Source of the DNA: Ophioderma brevispina
Lineage: Eukaryota; Echinodermata; Ophiuroidea; Amphilepidida; Ophiodermatidae
Reading direction: 5' to 3'
NCBI GenBank assembly: GCA_023653785.1
Contig: JAMKCH010002838.1
Coordinates: forward strand, 62,001-126,000
DNA: 64,000 nucleotides
This document shows positions 57,401 through 64,000 of this stretch, piece by piece. The translations under genes were made by a program, and so were the position numbers. The notes beneath the pieces were generated by a model that was not told where the DNA came from, did no database searches, and saw only the letters and a list, made by a program, of their open reading frames with translations. Position 1 is the first letter of the stretch; each line of letters opens with the position of its first letter.

Positions 57401-59431
57401 CGCGATAAATGCCGACATTCGGAAAGTACTTTTTCCGAGTAAAAATACTCTTTAGAGGGTAGAAAATCCGCGGAAATTTCGGCGCTCAATAGGGGAGACC
57501 GGGAGATTGAGTTTGATTCCTGGAGTCTCCCGGAAAGCGGGAGAGTTGGCATCTCCCTAAAGTATGCGAAATGGATTTTAAAGATGACCTTTTAAATTAT
57601 AACTGTTTAAGAATGGAAATAAAGGTATTGATTTGGGAACCGGTACTCTCTTACGACGATTGAACCCGGCGACACCATGAGTTTGGCATGAAGAAAATCG
57701 CATCCGGCTCGTTCTTCCACTTAAATAATGGTTTCGCTTTGGTTTCAATTCGTCGTAAATAGAGTAACGGTTCAAAAAATCATACCTTACTCTCTAATTT
57801 TAACTATTTGTAAAACAAATATAGCTGAAATTTTAACCATTTGACCCATTGTGAACAGTGAACATATTTTACCTCATTTTAATACAACCTGCAGATTGGG
57901 CAAAACTAGACTTTAAATCCTTGAAAGGATACTTTTAAACTGTTTTGACCACCCCCCCCCAAAAAAAAAATATAAAATACCACTGCCTTTGTTTTGGTTA
58001 GTTTTTGATATGTTGTTCTTAAAAGTTTTTTCTCCAATACAATTCTGGAGAAAATGATTATGTTGCAATTAGGTTTGGATTTAAAGACACTATCATGATC
58101 CACCAAAAGACCAAAATATTTGCAAATTGCAGGAATAGCTTAAAATTGAAGGATAAGTCTATAGAATTCTCATAAGACTTGTTTTCAAACTGAAACAATT
58201 GCCAGAAAAGAAAAAGAAAACGAAATTGTTCAATGATATGACTCTCCATTCAAATATGTGTTGTATAGTGTCTGTACGGGCCAGCAAAGCATGACTAAAT
58301 ACCCGATTTTGTGTTAGTAGCAGGCCGGTGGCGGGCCAAGCTTCATTTATATCGCAAATCTGCCGAACGAGTCATTGGATGGACGAGCCTGAACAGTGAC
58401 CGAAGTTGAAGTCACTGTGCGCAATTTATCAATAGATCAGTAAGTGGCCAGTGGGAATTCCCGTACAGACCCGCGACCGATCTAAATTACCTTGCTTTAG
58501 TCGGCGGTGCAGAATATGCTGCAAAACTATAATCAAATCTTTTTTAAAGACCGGACATGAGAGGACTGCTACCTACAGTCACGAATCTTCCACATGGGGT
58601 GATAGGCCCTTGCATAGGCTACTGGTACATGTCCAGCAGCCCACGTCAGCAGCTATAACTACGAGACCCTGACGATTCTTGAACATGAGTTCAAGCAAGC
58701 CTCGTTCAAAAGGGATCCCTTTGTAACGTTATTAATCCAAAAAAAAATACTTCACTGGAGTTGATTCTCAACTCCAACTGGAGTTTGAGTGGAAAAAATA
58801 ATGAGATTAAACATATTTTCGACTTCTAGAATTTTGTTGTCAAGTTTGCGTGATTACGTGCTAAACCTATGGGAACGGGCAAAAAAACGATGCTATCTGG
58901 CCGCCCCCCCCCTGCCTTATTAGGTTGCTTCTGGGCTTATCATTTACAGGGAAGTTAGTGGTACATAATTGTTACAGACATGCATGTTTTGTTCGATTTT
59001 ATGATTTGCAAATCACTGATAGTGCCTTTAAGTCCTCATTAACCTAATTTGGACTGCCCACTACGAATAAAATGAAGACAAGTTATGGGAACACCTTGAA
59101 AGTCCCATCAAAGGCCATTGTCATCTATTGATTCCTTTGGATCATGAGTTTTTGACTTGAACGAGACTGACCGTTCATTGTAGACAGTTATGTGTTTGCT
59201 GGAGACCTGGTCAGTGGTGGGGTTACGGCGGTACATAATTAAAAGGATACTTTTGGGTTGCCAGGATGAATATAGGTTCATAAAAGCGTGTGGAACAAGA
59301 TGTCTGATGCCAGAAAGTAACTGGATCAGACTGGTATCCTTGGAAATATTGAAGTAAAACTTCCTTCCTTCTTTCCTCTGATTGTGTCTGGATTGGTTTC
59401 AAAATGGCTCCATCAGTGTCTTGAAGTAAAC
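41534..59431 (-). CDS. IPMK: Inositol polyphosphate multikinase gene, 5'-incomplete, frame-interrupted
   Basis: IPMK phosphorylates inositol trisphosphate and tetrakisphosphate to IP5 and also acts as a nuclear PI3-kinase. It belongs to the IPK family (PxxxDxKxG, SSLL and IDF motifs). Four exons in the right order are listed below. They carry, N to C: GLLQDTDGAILKPIQ, KPCIMDV and IGLQSYEEG, KYPYMKTVGFQILGMR, VFHPATREYEYQDKYYGR, SSSLLLVYDGD, and DVKMIDFTHV followed by YLVGLRNLIRQLRTLL. The IGF.VLGMR block and the DEGY-like DENY before the last helix favour IPMK over IP6K or IP3K. Introns are about 10.7, 2.1 and 3.7 kb. The frame shifts by one base at about ten places while splice sites and motifs stay intact. 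I lean toward sequence-consensus errors, but a recent pseudogene is not excluded. The Lys of PxxxDxKxG falls at a shift and cannot be judged. The first exon (Met to the HQVAGH-like motif) was not found. Confidence 0.75.
43069..44150. mobile_element. 1.1 kb diverged foldback element in an IPMK intron
   Basis: The minus-strand reading of 43069-43500 and the plus-strand reading of 43666-44150 are homologous: AAGATGTTAGGTCA (43476-43490 rc, 43684-43697), TTTCCCTTT..GAATAAA, GAATCTG, CGGATTTA.TTAT.TCAATAGCACC, GTGTACATC. The arms are about 430-480 bases with many indels, and the centre is about 160 bases. The minus-strand arm keeps a 113-codon open frame (43069-43410; CPIHPTSYGGFTYINSTIIC) and the plus arm a shorter related one (43972-44157). 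Whether the arm derives from a coding gene is unclear. Confidence 0.6.
44210..45010 (-). pseudogene. Frame-broken, intronless coding-like tract, unidentified
   Basis: On the minus strand protein-like blocks follow one another in shifting frames: NLDLKQIIDRELVLKPQLVS near 44975, VKNFPKLEIQGHAKSFDMNC near 44720, KTFLKEKFGINFQPKPKDG near 44600, LEQKQKKRSYMYAHEEFRKK near 44400, then ILDTEVIKMHQNLARKLL and HEAQAKKMLDKDQGG near 44230-44330. It is about 800 bases, basic and hydrophilic, with no intron signals between blocks. It may be a processed pseudogene or a transposon protein. I do not recognise the family, and it is not part of IPMK. Confidence 0.4.
45009..45217. mobile_element. Small MITE with CAGAGCTGCC ends
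   Basis: Ends CAGAGCTGCC (45009-45018) and GGCAGCTCTG (45208-45217) are perfect inverted repeats. ATCAGGGAGG words inside both ends extend the symmetry. Flanks share CATCA, a weak target duplication. The same termini recur at the left border of the 2.7 kb insertion (54846). Confidence 0.65.
45869..45895 (+). CDS. Possible short first coding exon
   Basis: ATG at 45869 in good context (GTGAACAATGG) opens MASSRRRVN and meets a consensus donor GTAAGT at 45896-45901. The preceding 60 bases are GC-richer than the surroundings. No second exon was found, and it lies on the strand opposite to IPMK within an IPMK intron. Chance is likely. Confidence 0.15.
46021..46085. repeat. Hairpin, arms about 28 bases
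   Basis: GAAAGATGAAATGTTCCATT (46021-46040) pairs with AACGGAACATTTAATCTTTC (about 46062-46081), continuing across TCAAC/GTTGA with a loop of about 7 bases. Probably a foldback remnant. Confidence 0.7.
46187..46268 (-). CDS. IPMK: IPMK exon 4
   Basis: The acceptor TTCATTATGTAG and a strong donor GTAAGA (minus strand, rc of 46181-46186) bound 82 bases that are fully open in one frame: VFHPATREYEYQDKYYGRML and then DQSTVIE, ending with one base of the next codon. It corresponds to the family's VYHV...YGRSLTKETI segment. This is the cleanest exon of the gene, with no frame error. Confidence 0.8.
46540..46690 (-). repeat. Inverted copy of the 22.1 kb repeat family
   Basis: The minus-strand reading contains AAGAAAGCAACT, CTCATTCTGTGAAATCTTAG and GGTTTGGATGTTATGAGCA, matching AAGAAAGCTACT, CTCATTTACCCCGTGAAATC and GGTTTGGATGTTAGTCA at 22200-22290. 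Confidence 0.5.
47788..47937. repeat. Two-copy tandem repeat, period about 103 bp
   Basis: GATGGGAATTTTTGACAAA at 47788 and again at 47891, each followed within 30 bases by TATTGCACTTAC. Confidence 0.6.
48031..48225. mobile_element. Small inverted-repeat element with an inner hairpin
   Basis: TTAAAACCAGGGCTAGTCCT (48031-48050) pairs with AGGACTACCCCTGGTTTGAA (48206-48225). A second pair, GGTGAGAAAATCCTCAT and ATGAGGAATTTTCTCACC, lies inside at 48100-48155. CCTGGTTTGAACCCAGG at 48215-48231 also resembles a tRNA T-arm, so a tRNA-related origin is possible. Confidence 0.6.
48363..48532 (-). CDS. IPMK: IPMK exon 3 (PxxxDxKxG region)
   Basis: Upstream stands a CACTAAC branch-point word and the acceptor ACACAG. 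The translation in pieces is WVYLK, then MNVTKNFCKPCIMDV, then IGLQSYEEGAPPEKVSKLF, then KYPYMKTVGFQILGMR, joined by one-base deletions near 48518, 48470 and 48410, each next to a short A or T run. The donor after ATGCG is GTAGTA, and one more G is needed to keep phase with exon 4. The blocks align without gaps to the substrate-binding and catalytic core of IPMK. Confidence 0.75.
48533..49764. other. Intron sequence, no other gene seen
   Basis: Part of the 10.7 kb intron of IPMK. The open frame at 48812-49078 (plus) has no support. Confidence 0.4.
49765..50055 (-). mobile_element. tRNA-derived SINE, copy A (minus)
   Basis: On the minus strand, box A-like TGGGATCAGCGC (about 50030) and box B GTGGGTTCGAGCCC (49993-50006) are followed by a body shared with 50468-50760: GGGCAAGGCACTTTACCT, CCTCTCTCC, TATAAATGGG, CTCGCTGTGCGGG, GCGAACCCCCCACAG, GGGCACTC. 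Pol III-type promoter with conserved body marks a SINE. Open frames here are incidental. Confidence 0.8.
50468..50760 (+). mobile_element. tRNA-derived SINE, copy B (plus)
   Basis: Box A TGGTCCAGTGG (50471-50481) and box B GGGTTCGAGTGC (50515-50526) head a body containing AAGGCGCTTTACCTTAATTA, CTCCTCTCCACCCA, TATAAATGGGTACC, CTCGCTGTGCGGGG, GCGAACCCCCCACAG and ATGGGCACTC. It is the same family as 49765-50055, in opposite orientation about 410 bases away. Confidence 0.85.
50761..51865. other. Intron sequence, no gene seen
   Basis: Contains G runs at 51035-51041 and 51118-51127, and poly-A at 51491-51506. TCATGCCA (51547) and TGGCATGA (51577) form a short inverted pair. Confidence 0.4.
51866..52212. 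mobile_element. TTAA-bordered MITE, family with GCAACGAGAG ends
   Basis: The left end TTAAAGGTGCAACGAGAGAT and the right end in reverse complement TTAAAGGTGCAACGAGAGAT are identical over 20 bases. TTAA stands at both borders. The minus-strand reading is homologous to 60358-60600 (TTCTTTGGTACAAAAAT, GAAATTTCTAATTTC.TATAGG, TTCAGCCTATGTTTT). Confidence 0.85.
52618..53210. mobile_element. Repeat element with TGACCTTTGACC words, copy 2
   Basis: It begins AAATACATCGGTATCGGACC and ends GTGATCCCTATGTGTCTTAT then CTGCCTTAAGGCAAGCGACA, matching 40005-40505 end to end in the same orientation. TGACCTTTGACCT words are present but more decayed. GATCCCATGTTGCACCTA and TTCAAGTTTGGTT blocks recur inside both copies. 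Confidence 0.75.
53211..54649. other. Intron sequence, no gene seen
   Basis: The open frame at 53895-54092 starts MESIKTTAVILLFF, which resembles a short signal peptide but continues without a recognisable domain or splice support. The remainder is AT-rich. Confidence 0.4.
54650..54845 (+). mobile_element. Foldback family copy 2, left part
   Basis: GCGCTGCGTATTGAACGTTA, TCAATGGGTGGTGGCAGTCC and TTCTTGTATTTAAG match the 30660-30850 part of copy 1. The match ends at ATTTTAAA (54838-54845) and resumes at 57575. Confidence 0.7.
55166..56527. repeat. Long inverted repeat inside the 2.7 kb insertion
   Basis: Plus-strand ATTGAGCTGATTTTTTCATC (55172-55191) and the reverse complement of about 56500-56527 (ATTGAGCTGATTTTTGCACC) start homologous arms: GCAGAATACATCATA/GCAGAATGCATCATA, CACAATCCCATGACCCC/AAAATCCCATAATCCCC, ATCCAAGATGG, TTAAGTAGATGT. 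Arms are at least 170 bases, with a loop of about 0.9 kb. Confidence 0.75.
55619..55960 (-). CDS. Open frame of 113 codons in the loop, unrecognised
   Basis: Starts MIGCFMYLNLIRMQSVRPLN and ends GGVKPPQEDFLFT. It is basic, with a mix of aromatic and charged residues and little low complexity, so it looks more like real protein than most frames in the window. Its place between the inverted arms suggests a transposon-borne protein fragment. No family or catalytic motif recognised. Confidence 0.35.
   Translation of the reverse strand: MIGCFMYLNLIRMQSVRPLNIKLIRKNALKKFGISIFVYCSHKRMINYGPTQVRLADMGIEIGEYIYFYFTTKYRNGKLGVLKKYINDESRNWERGEITFGGVKPPQEDFLFT
56575..56900 (+). repeat. Two-copy tandem repeat, period about 209 bp
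   Basis: ATAGAGCTCTTTAATAAAGC (56583) and ATAGAGCTCTTTAAAATACC (56792) start units that continue GCTTTCC, AAATTGA, CTGACAGCC and TTGGGA.CTGTC. A related AACTTGAAAAC.GGCCACCTAC word occurs at 55098 and 56750. Confidence 0.7.
57289..57447. repeat. Inverted repeat, arms about 33 bases
   Basis: TTTACTCGGAAAAAGTACTG (57289-57308) continues CCCGAATGTCG and pairs with CGACATTCGG, then AAAGTACTTTTTCCGAGTAA (57414-57443). The loop is about 90 bases. Confidence 0.75.
57575..57795 (+). mobile_element. Foldback family copy 2, right part (hairpin)
   Basis: AACTGTTTAAGAATGGAAAT, AAAGGTATTGATTTGGGAAC, CGGTACTCT, GGCTCGTTCTTCCACTTAAA and TTTGGTTTCAATTCGTC match 30870-31074 of copy 1 in order. The hairpin arms are still complementary. 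Confidence 0.7.
57796..59222. other. Intron sequence; CpG-rich patch at 58270-58690, no gene seen
   Basis: TCTGTACGGG (58272) and CCCGTACAGA (58462) form a small inverted pair around a CpG-richer patch. A donor-like CAGTAAGTGG lies at 58438. The open frame at 58451-58672 is not recognised. Poly-C and poly-A runs lie at 57949-57969. Confidence 0.35.
59251..59431 (-). CDS. IPMK: IPMK exon 2 (N-terminal part of the kinase)
   Basis: The acceptor GACATCTTGCAG precedes the exon and GTATCC after CAACCCAAAA (exon end at 59251) is a plausible donor. The frame gives GLLQDTDGAILKPIQ and then RRKEVLLQYFQG, matching the family's GILQHPDGTVLK..LQ and RELEFY stretch. Further on, SDPV, IRHLVP and RFYEPIF read in alternating frames, matching the DPVL..LRKFLPKYYG region, so two one-base shifts lie in about 59290-59345. 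The frame as written would run to a TAA at 59223, past the likely donor. Confidence 0.65.
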
Positions 59432-59969
59432 CTGCAAGATGTCATACACAAATAAGTATATAGATATTAGTAAGCAGGGAACCTAAATAATACTTTAAAA
59501 TGTTATTAGTTTTGTTTAAATGCCAAATCATCTTCCACTTCATTCTCTAACACCACCATTATCACCGTCATTCTTGTTTTTTTTTTTTCAAATAATTGAC
59601 CTTATGCTTTGAAAAACAATTGTTTTTGATCAATGAACACAAGGCTTTCACTCTCCCTACTAAAAAAAACTTTGTTTTTCAATCCAAGAACTTGTATGGG
59701 TTGTCAGAAATCTTAGTTTTGAATAAAAAAACCCAAAGTGTTGCATTGAAAATTTTGGTTTTTCAAATTATTTGAAATTGGGAATGCCATAGATATCATG
59801 CTTCAAAGACTCAAGTTGAAAATGGCAGCAGACTTACAAGACATGACATAAAGCTTAAAATAGCACAATTCTTGTTGATAAATAAATCTGGATATCTTGG
59901 TATAGATATTATCTATACATGTTAGGTCTTAAACACCTATAGACAATATCTATCACTCCTCTACCAACC

Positions 59970-60050
59970 CTGGCTTGATAGCTTAGTTGGCAAGAGCGCT
60001 GTTGTGGTAATAGGGAGGTCGCCGGTTTGAATCCGGCCAAGGGCACACAG
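59970..60050 (+). mobile_element. tRNA-derived sequence (SINE head)
   Basis: TAGCTTAGTTGGCAAGAGC is a good box A, and GGTTTGAATCC a good box B with a perfect GCCGG/CCGGC T-stem. The acceptor stem pairs only partly (CTTG/CAAG) and the anticodon stem (CTGTT against TAGGG) does not pair, so it is more likely a SINE head than a functional tRNA. Confidence 0.6.
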
Positions 60051-60134
60051 GTTTTTTTCAACACTCATGTGCGCTGGCCATCTCCAGGGAAAGATTAATA
60101 ACTATACATCCTTGTCTACCTTGAGAAGTATGTA

Positions 60135-60362
60135 GTTAAAATTTCAAAACAAAAATGTGTACCAAATTGACCCATAGGACAGTTTGAGTTAGTCTGGTCA
60201 ACCATATTTAGGGATGTTTTTGTTCATAACATCAATAAAGAACAAATGCCACTGGGTTATTGAGAAAAATATGAAACTTCTGATGTTTTACCAAAATCTC
60301 AATTCTGATGTGAAAGTGAGGGTGGGGGATGGGGTTTGTCGATCAGTTCACTCACCTTTGAA
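60135..60362. mobile_element. Right half of a GGTGACC-family MITE (truncated)
   Basis: Homologous to 33390-33562, ending GATCAGTTCACTCACCTTTGAA. The left end is missing. It abuts the next MITE and the two share the border word TTGAAGGTG. Confidence 0.6.
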
Positions 60363-60600
60363 GGTGCAATGAGAGATTTCACATATCAGGTGTCCCTAAA
60401 AAATCAAAAGTACTGATTTTTGCCCTGATGCAAAGCTTGCCATAAAAAATAACCCAATTTGAAAGAATTAAGCCAAGAGATATTTCTTTGGTACAAAAAT
60501 TGTGAAATTTCTAATTTCATATAGGAGCAAATACAAAATTCAGCCTATGTTTTATATTGAAATAATAGCAAATGAAAATCACCTTTTTTCTCTCTTTTAA
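60358..60600. mobile_element. GCAACGAGAG-family MITE, copy 2
   Basis: Starts TTGAAGGTGCAATGAGAGAT and runs through TTCTTTGGTACAAAAATTGT and ATTCAGCCTATGTTTTATAT, the reverse orientation of 51866-52212. The far end is decayed (CTCTCTTTTAAGG near 60590-60602). Confidence 0.65.
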
Positions 60601-63386
60601 GGTGGATGCCGCATGATCGTGTGCACAGCCATCTACGGTCAGTACGCGCAGGGATCTCCAAGTAGATTTAGAGCCCTAGCAACACAATCAGTCCTTTTTT
60701 CGCGACATGACGCGAAGTTTTCTGTGAATGCGCAACGCAGCAAATATTGCGTAATATATTGCGTCATTTCAGGCATGTGCGCGAAATTTAAAAACAAAAG
60801 GTGCCTTTCGCTGTTTTTCCATCACCTCTCTCTGCCATTATCCGATATTGGCAGGATGTCAGCGCACCAAAAACAGGTCTATAAAACAATATAGAGGCAG
60901 GAAAAGAGAATACTTCAACCAGTAGTTTCATGCACTACCTGTACATAGTTTAGAATAGCCATTGTTAGATTGTTGAAAAATTGTATAGGCCTACGACGTT
61001 ATGTTTTGAAGTTGGGAGTTGTTGATGCTAAGCTCCAAATTGGACAAATCTGAATGCACGTTAGTGGAGAAAAAACCCGCATGTCACCGATAACAGGATT
61101 TATTTTTTCTTGTTTATTTATTTATTCATTTATTTGCACAATAATGCCTGAGAGCTATGATTTACTTACTGAAATATAAATAATATCAATGTTATCAAAT
61201 ATGTAGGCCCTATATGAAATCAAAACTGATTTTAGCTTGTATAAAATGCTTTGAAGTTCTCCTTATTCAACAGTTCCAGACATAAAAATATATTGTGTAG
61301 GCCTATTACAGTTGGTTCTATAATTTGTTTTACAATGCAGTCATATCAAGAGAGTGGTTGTGTTGGTAAAATTTCATTTCCAATGGACCTCTTTAATTTC
61401 CAGATCGAACAAATAAAACAAATTCCTGTAGGAATTTAAAAACACAGTATACAAGCCTATATTCAGGGAAAAGTCGTAACAACTATGCAGTCAAAACTCA
61501 GAAAGTGTGATAATTAGGTTACGTACCTTTTCATTCAGGGTTTAACTTGTCCCCTGATATCCCTGTGATACTGGATAGATAAAAGCAAAGTAGCTAAACA
61601 TTTATTGATTTCCTTTATTTTTCCTTTTAAGCATTTAATTCGAAAATCCCCAAACATTAAAAAAAATCCAAACGTCAAAATATAAACACTAAGACAAACC
61701 AGTCGTTTTTAATTAATGCTCTCTATAGCCAAAACCGGAGCAAATCATACGGTTTGCAAGTAAAAAAGTTTGAAATGCGAAGGAATAGGGCAATAACCTT
61801 GTTCTTTTCCCCCATCATGATAAGCTCCTCTTGCACCGTACGCTGTGCGCATCTCTTGGTTTGCGTGAAGCGTATGTAAAATTACGCGTGTGGCAGAAAC
61901 ATGCAAAACCAAGAATACAACTTTGGCACTTGTTTTGGCCACATTTCGTGGAAATAAAACGAAAAAGTAGTCGGACCCCCATTTTTTATTTTAGTTTTGT
62001 GACGCATGTGGTTGGGCCTACCCCTGACTTTAAAAATGAAAAAAATCCCGAAGCGGTTTCTGCTGTGATCGTTTAGCTTCATTTTATGATATTTCCCATA
62101 GAACTGTGTACAAATTTTGGCGAAAAATGGTTTTGTTCATTCCATAATGTAAATATCTCAAAAACGAAGTCCTGTGGCCACCCCAAAATATTTTATTACA
62201 GATTTTGAATCAGCACCAATGAAAATACCTATATGAAATTTTTAAAGAAATTCCAAGGAAGTAATTCTATCATCGGCAGGTTGGTCGCACCTAACCACAT
62301 TCTGTAGCCAAATACAAGGTAAGAAATGGCTATTGAATGTCTAATCTATATGAAATCTATACTGTATAAAGATCGAACTTCGCCAATGTTGTTTTCTGAT
62401 AGGAGGCTGCCATGTTGACACAGGATGGCGCCCATGTTGAATGTGTACCCTAATTCAGGTATACCCTTCCCCTGTGTCTCTCGATTGCTCGGGGGTTTTT
62501 TGTATTAAAACTGCCTGTAGTGATTGGATTTCATTGAGATTGCAATAAAACGTGTTGTAAACATAGCTAAACGTGTTGTACACAGTAGGAAATGCGTATT
62601 GAATTCCCGGGGTTTTGACAAAGAGTATGTTACTTTAATATTGTGGGTAACCATAGTCTAGTGTACGAGGTATCATTCATATTCGTGGCTTAATTCCATG
62701 GTCCTGATCAGTTTGACCTTGTGTGCTTCTCTCTAGTAAATATATTATTTTTCTTGGTGAATCAAAAGAGAACAATAGAAGGCCACTACTGTAAACATTC
62801 AAGATTGGATTTATTAAGTATTTAATTCATTGAATGACTTTCTAATTATCAACACCGTGTTATTTTGACTCAAATTTCGTGACTTTTTGTTCTCGGACCC
62901 TGGAGCGTTAAATCGTGATCGCGTTGGCGATTTGACCTCTTTGTGATAGTTATTTCTAAAATTATTTCTTTTTGGAAACAAAAAAAAAATAAGAGGATAA
63001 ATATACCTCATGTACAGTTGAACAATACGTTTAAGTTATTTTTTTGTATCATTAATGAGCACCATTACCATTAACGTATTTTTGGAAGAAATAACTGGTG
63101 GACCTTCCGCCTGACTATCCATAGAAACAAGAAGGCTGTGTCGACAGTGCTGGACACCCCACGCACTGAGTCTATGCACTCGGTCCTTGGTATGATATTT
63201 GTACTGCATGGCTGTGGGGGTCGAATGACAATGATATAATCATTTTAGGCCTAAAGTAAATATACTTTTAGCGATACTAATGTATTAGCCCGAAAAGTAG
63301 GTCTTTATACTTAATCGTACAATTTATTAAGCTCGAAGAAAGCAGTCTGGTTTACAACTGGCAGTGGCATGCAATTAAACGGGGAT
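60601..63386. other. No gene supported; CpG-rich stretch 60610-60790
   Basis: The first 180 bases are rich in CG dinucleotides and GCGCA words and carry a 93-codon open frame (60613-60894) with no recognisable domain. The first exon of IPMK should lie upstream of 59431 on the minus strand, but I found no HQVAGH-like motif here. The rest is AT-rich. Confidence 0.35.
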
Positions 63387-63790
63387 GGCCCGAATTTAAG
63401 TATATAAAGACTTAATTTTGGATGAGAATGACCCTCGTGGGGGGGGGGGGTCTTCAACACTATGACCATAAACGGGATGTTCCAACAGACTCGTCCCATT
63501 TTCAACCTTCTGGTATATTCAATGATCCCTTTTTTTTTTTCGCCGTTCTGCTGGACCAATTTTTGGTATAGCAAAATGGGTTCTGGTTTTTTTGTTTGTC
63601 AATTTTCCTCATGGCCCGATTTAAGTATAATAAAGATTTAATTTTGATAGAATTGCTCTCAGCGGGGGGTTCTAAAACAAATGACCATACGGAGCGTGCC
63701 ACAACCATCGGTCCCATTTTCAGCCTTCTAATTTTTCATGTCAATTAATTTTTGGTATACCATGGTGGTTTTCTTTTTCAAAGGGTTCTC
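63387..63790. repeat. Two-copy tandem repeat, period about 226 bp
   Basis: GGCCCGAATTTAAGTATATAAAGA at 63387 and GGCCCGATTTAAGTATAATAAAGA at 63613 start units that share GACTTAATTTTG, GGGGGGTTCT, AATGACCATA, GTCCCATTTTCA.CCTTCT and AATTTTTGGTATA.CA. A further short duplication (TCAATTTTCTCAATC / TCAATTTCCTCAATC) follows at 63810-63885. Confidence 0.7.
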
Positions 63791-64000
63791 AAATTTGTTG
63801 GAAAATTAGTCAATTTTCTCAATCGGAAGCCAAATTTTCTAAAAATTGTTGGGAACTTGTTTTTAGTCAATTTCCTCAATCCCCGGGAGCAAAAATTGCT
63901 TAAAAAAAAAAACGCAACATTTTGAGAAATAAATGGCAAATTTGGGTTAAATTTGGGCCTAAATTCCAATCGCTGGTATAGAATTGGGTCCCTTTTTGGC

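Larger units (their letters stand above)
54846..57574. mobile_element. 2.7 kb insertion with 8 bp target duplication
   Basis: ATTTTAAA is present at 54838-54845 and again at 57575-57582, and the element on which it sits is uninterrupted at 30.85 kb. The left border reads ACAGAGCTGCCAAC. A matching GTTGGCATCTC lies about 24 bases inside the right border (57546-57556). Eight-base duplications and CAGAG-type ends suit hAT elements. Internal structure: inverted arms 55166-55420/56290-56527, a 113-codon open frame between them, a two-copy tandem (56575-56900) and a hairpin at 57289-57447. No recognisable transposase. Confidence 0.65.

Noticed and set aside
59223..59250. The TAA at 59223 as the true end of a protein
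   Set aside because: The frame matches the N-terminal part of IPMK, whose catalytic exons lie further along the same strand. The exon should end at the GT donor after 59251.
59970..60050. A functional tRNA gene
   Set aside because: Box A, box B and T-stem are good, but the acceptor and anticodon stems do not pair, and T-rich non-tRNA sequence follows as in a SINE.
60613..60894. 93-cod CpG-rich open frame as a gene
   Set aside because: No recognisable domain, no splice partner, and the CpG/GCGCA words look like a repeat or promoter-type patch. Left as unexplained.

Overview
The window reads as nuclear DNA of a multicellular animal. Its one recognisable gene is split by introns of 2 to 11 kb with GT/AG borders, there are no dense ORFs or operons, and most of the sequence is inverted-repeat transposons, tRNA-derived SINEs, LINE 3' tails and satellite. 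The AT-rich base composition, the many AGGCCTA-type words and the style of the SINEs suggest a marine invertebrate deuterostome, most likely an echinoderm. That placement is inference from style, not proof.

The anchor of the right half is a gene on the minus strand that I identify from its motifs as inositol polyphosphate multikinase (IPMK). It runs from about 59431 down to 41534, with exons at 59251-59431, 48363-48532, 46187-46268 and a large last exon at 41534-42453. The first exon was not found. The frame is interrupted by about ten one-base shifts although splice sites and family motifs survive. Either the assembly carries uncorrected small indels or the locus is a pseudogene. Its introns hold SINEs, MITEs, a 1.1 kb foldback and a second, unidentified, frame-broken coding tract (about 44210-45010, minus).

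The left part has no intact gene. A broken CARD-domain gene lies at 6558-7018 (plus). Small open frames that look coding but are not recognised lie at 8136-8315, 9612-9905, 10587-10730, 10994-11119 and 11776-11982. A 0.97 kb terminal-inverted-repeat element (2615-3586) contains a piece that looks like a promoter plus a first exon.

The middle (17.1-27.4 kb) is a large polypyrimidine satellite based on a unit of about 22 bp. It is interrupted by a LINE 3' end and by two direct copies of a 2.2 kb segment (21900-24110 and 25197-27415). The rest is a record of transposition: TTAA-bordered MITEs (29522-30055, 33259-33562, 51866-52212, 60358-60600), elements with hAT-like borders (32877-33044, 45009-45217), near-perfect hairpins (38817-39071, 30888-31074), a repeat family rich in tandem TGACCTTTGACC words (40005-40505, 52618-53210), and a 2.7 kb insertion with an 8 bp target duplication (54846-57574) that splits a second copy of the 30.5-31.1 kb foldback family.
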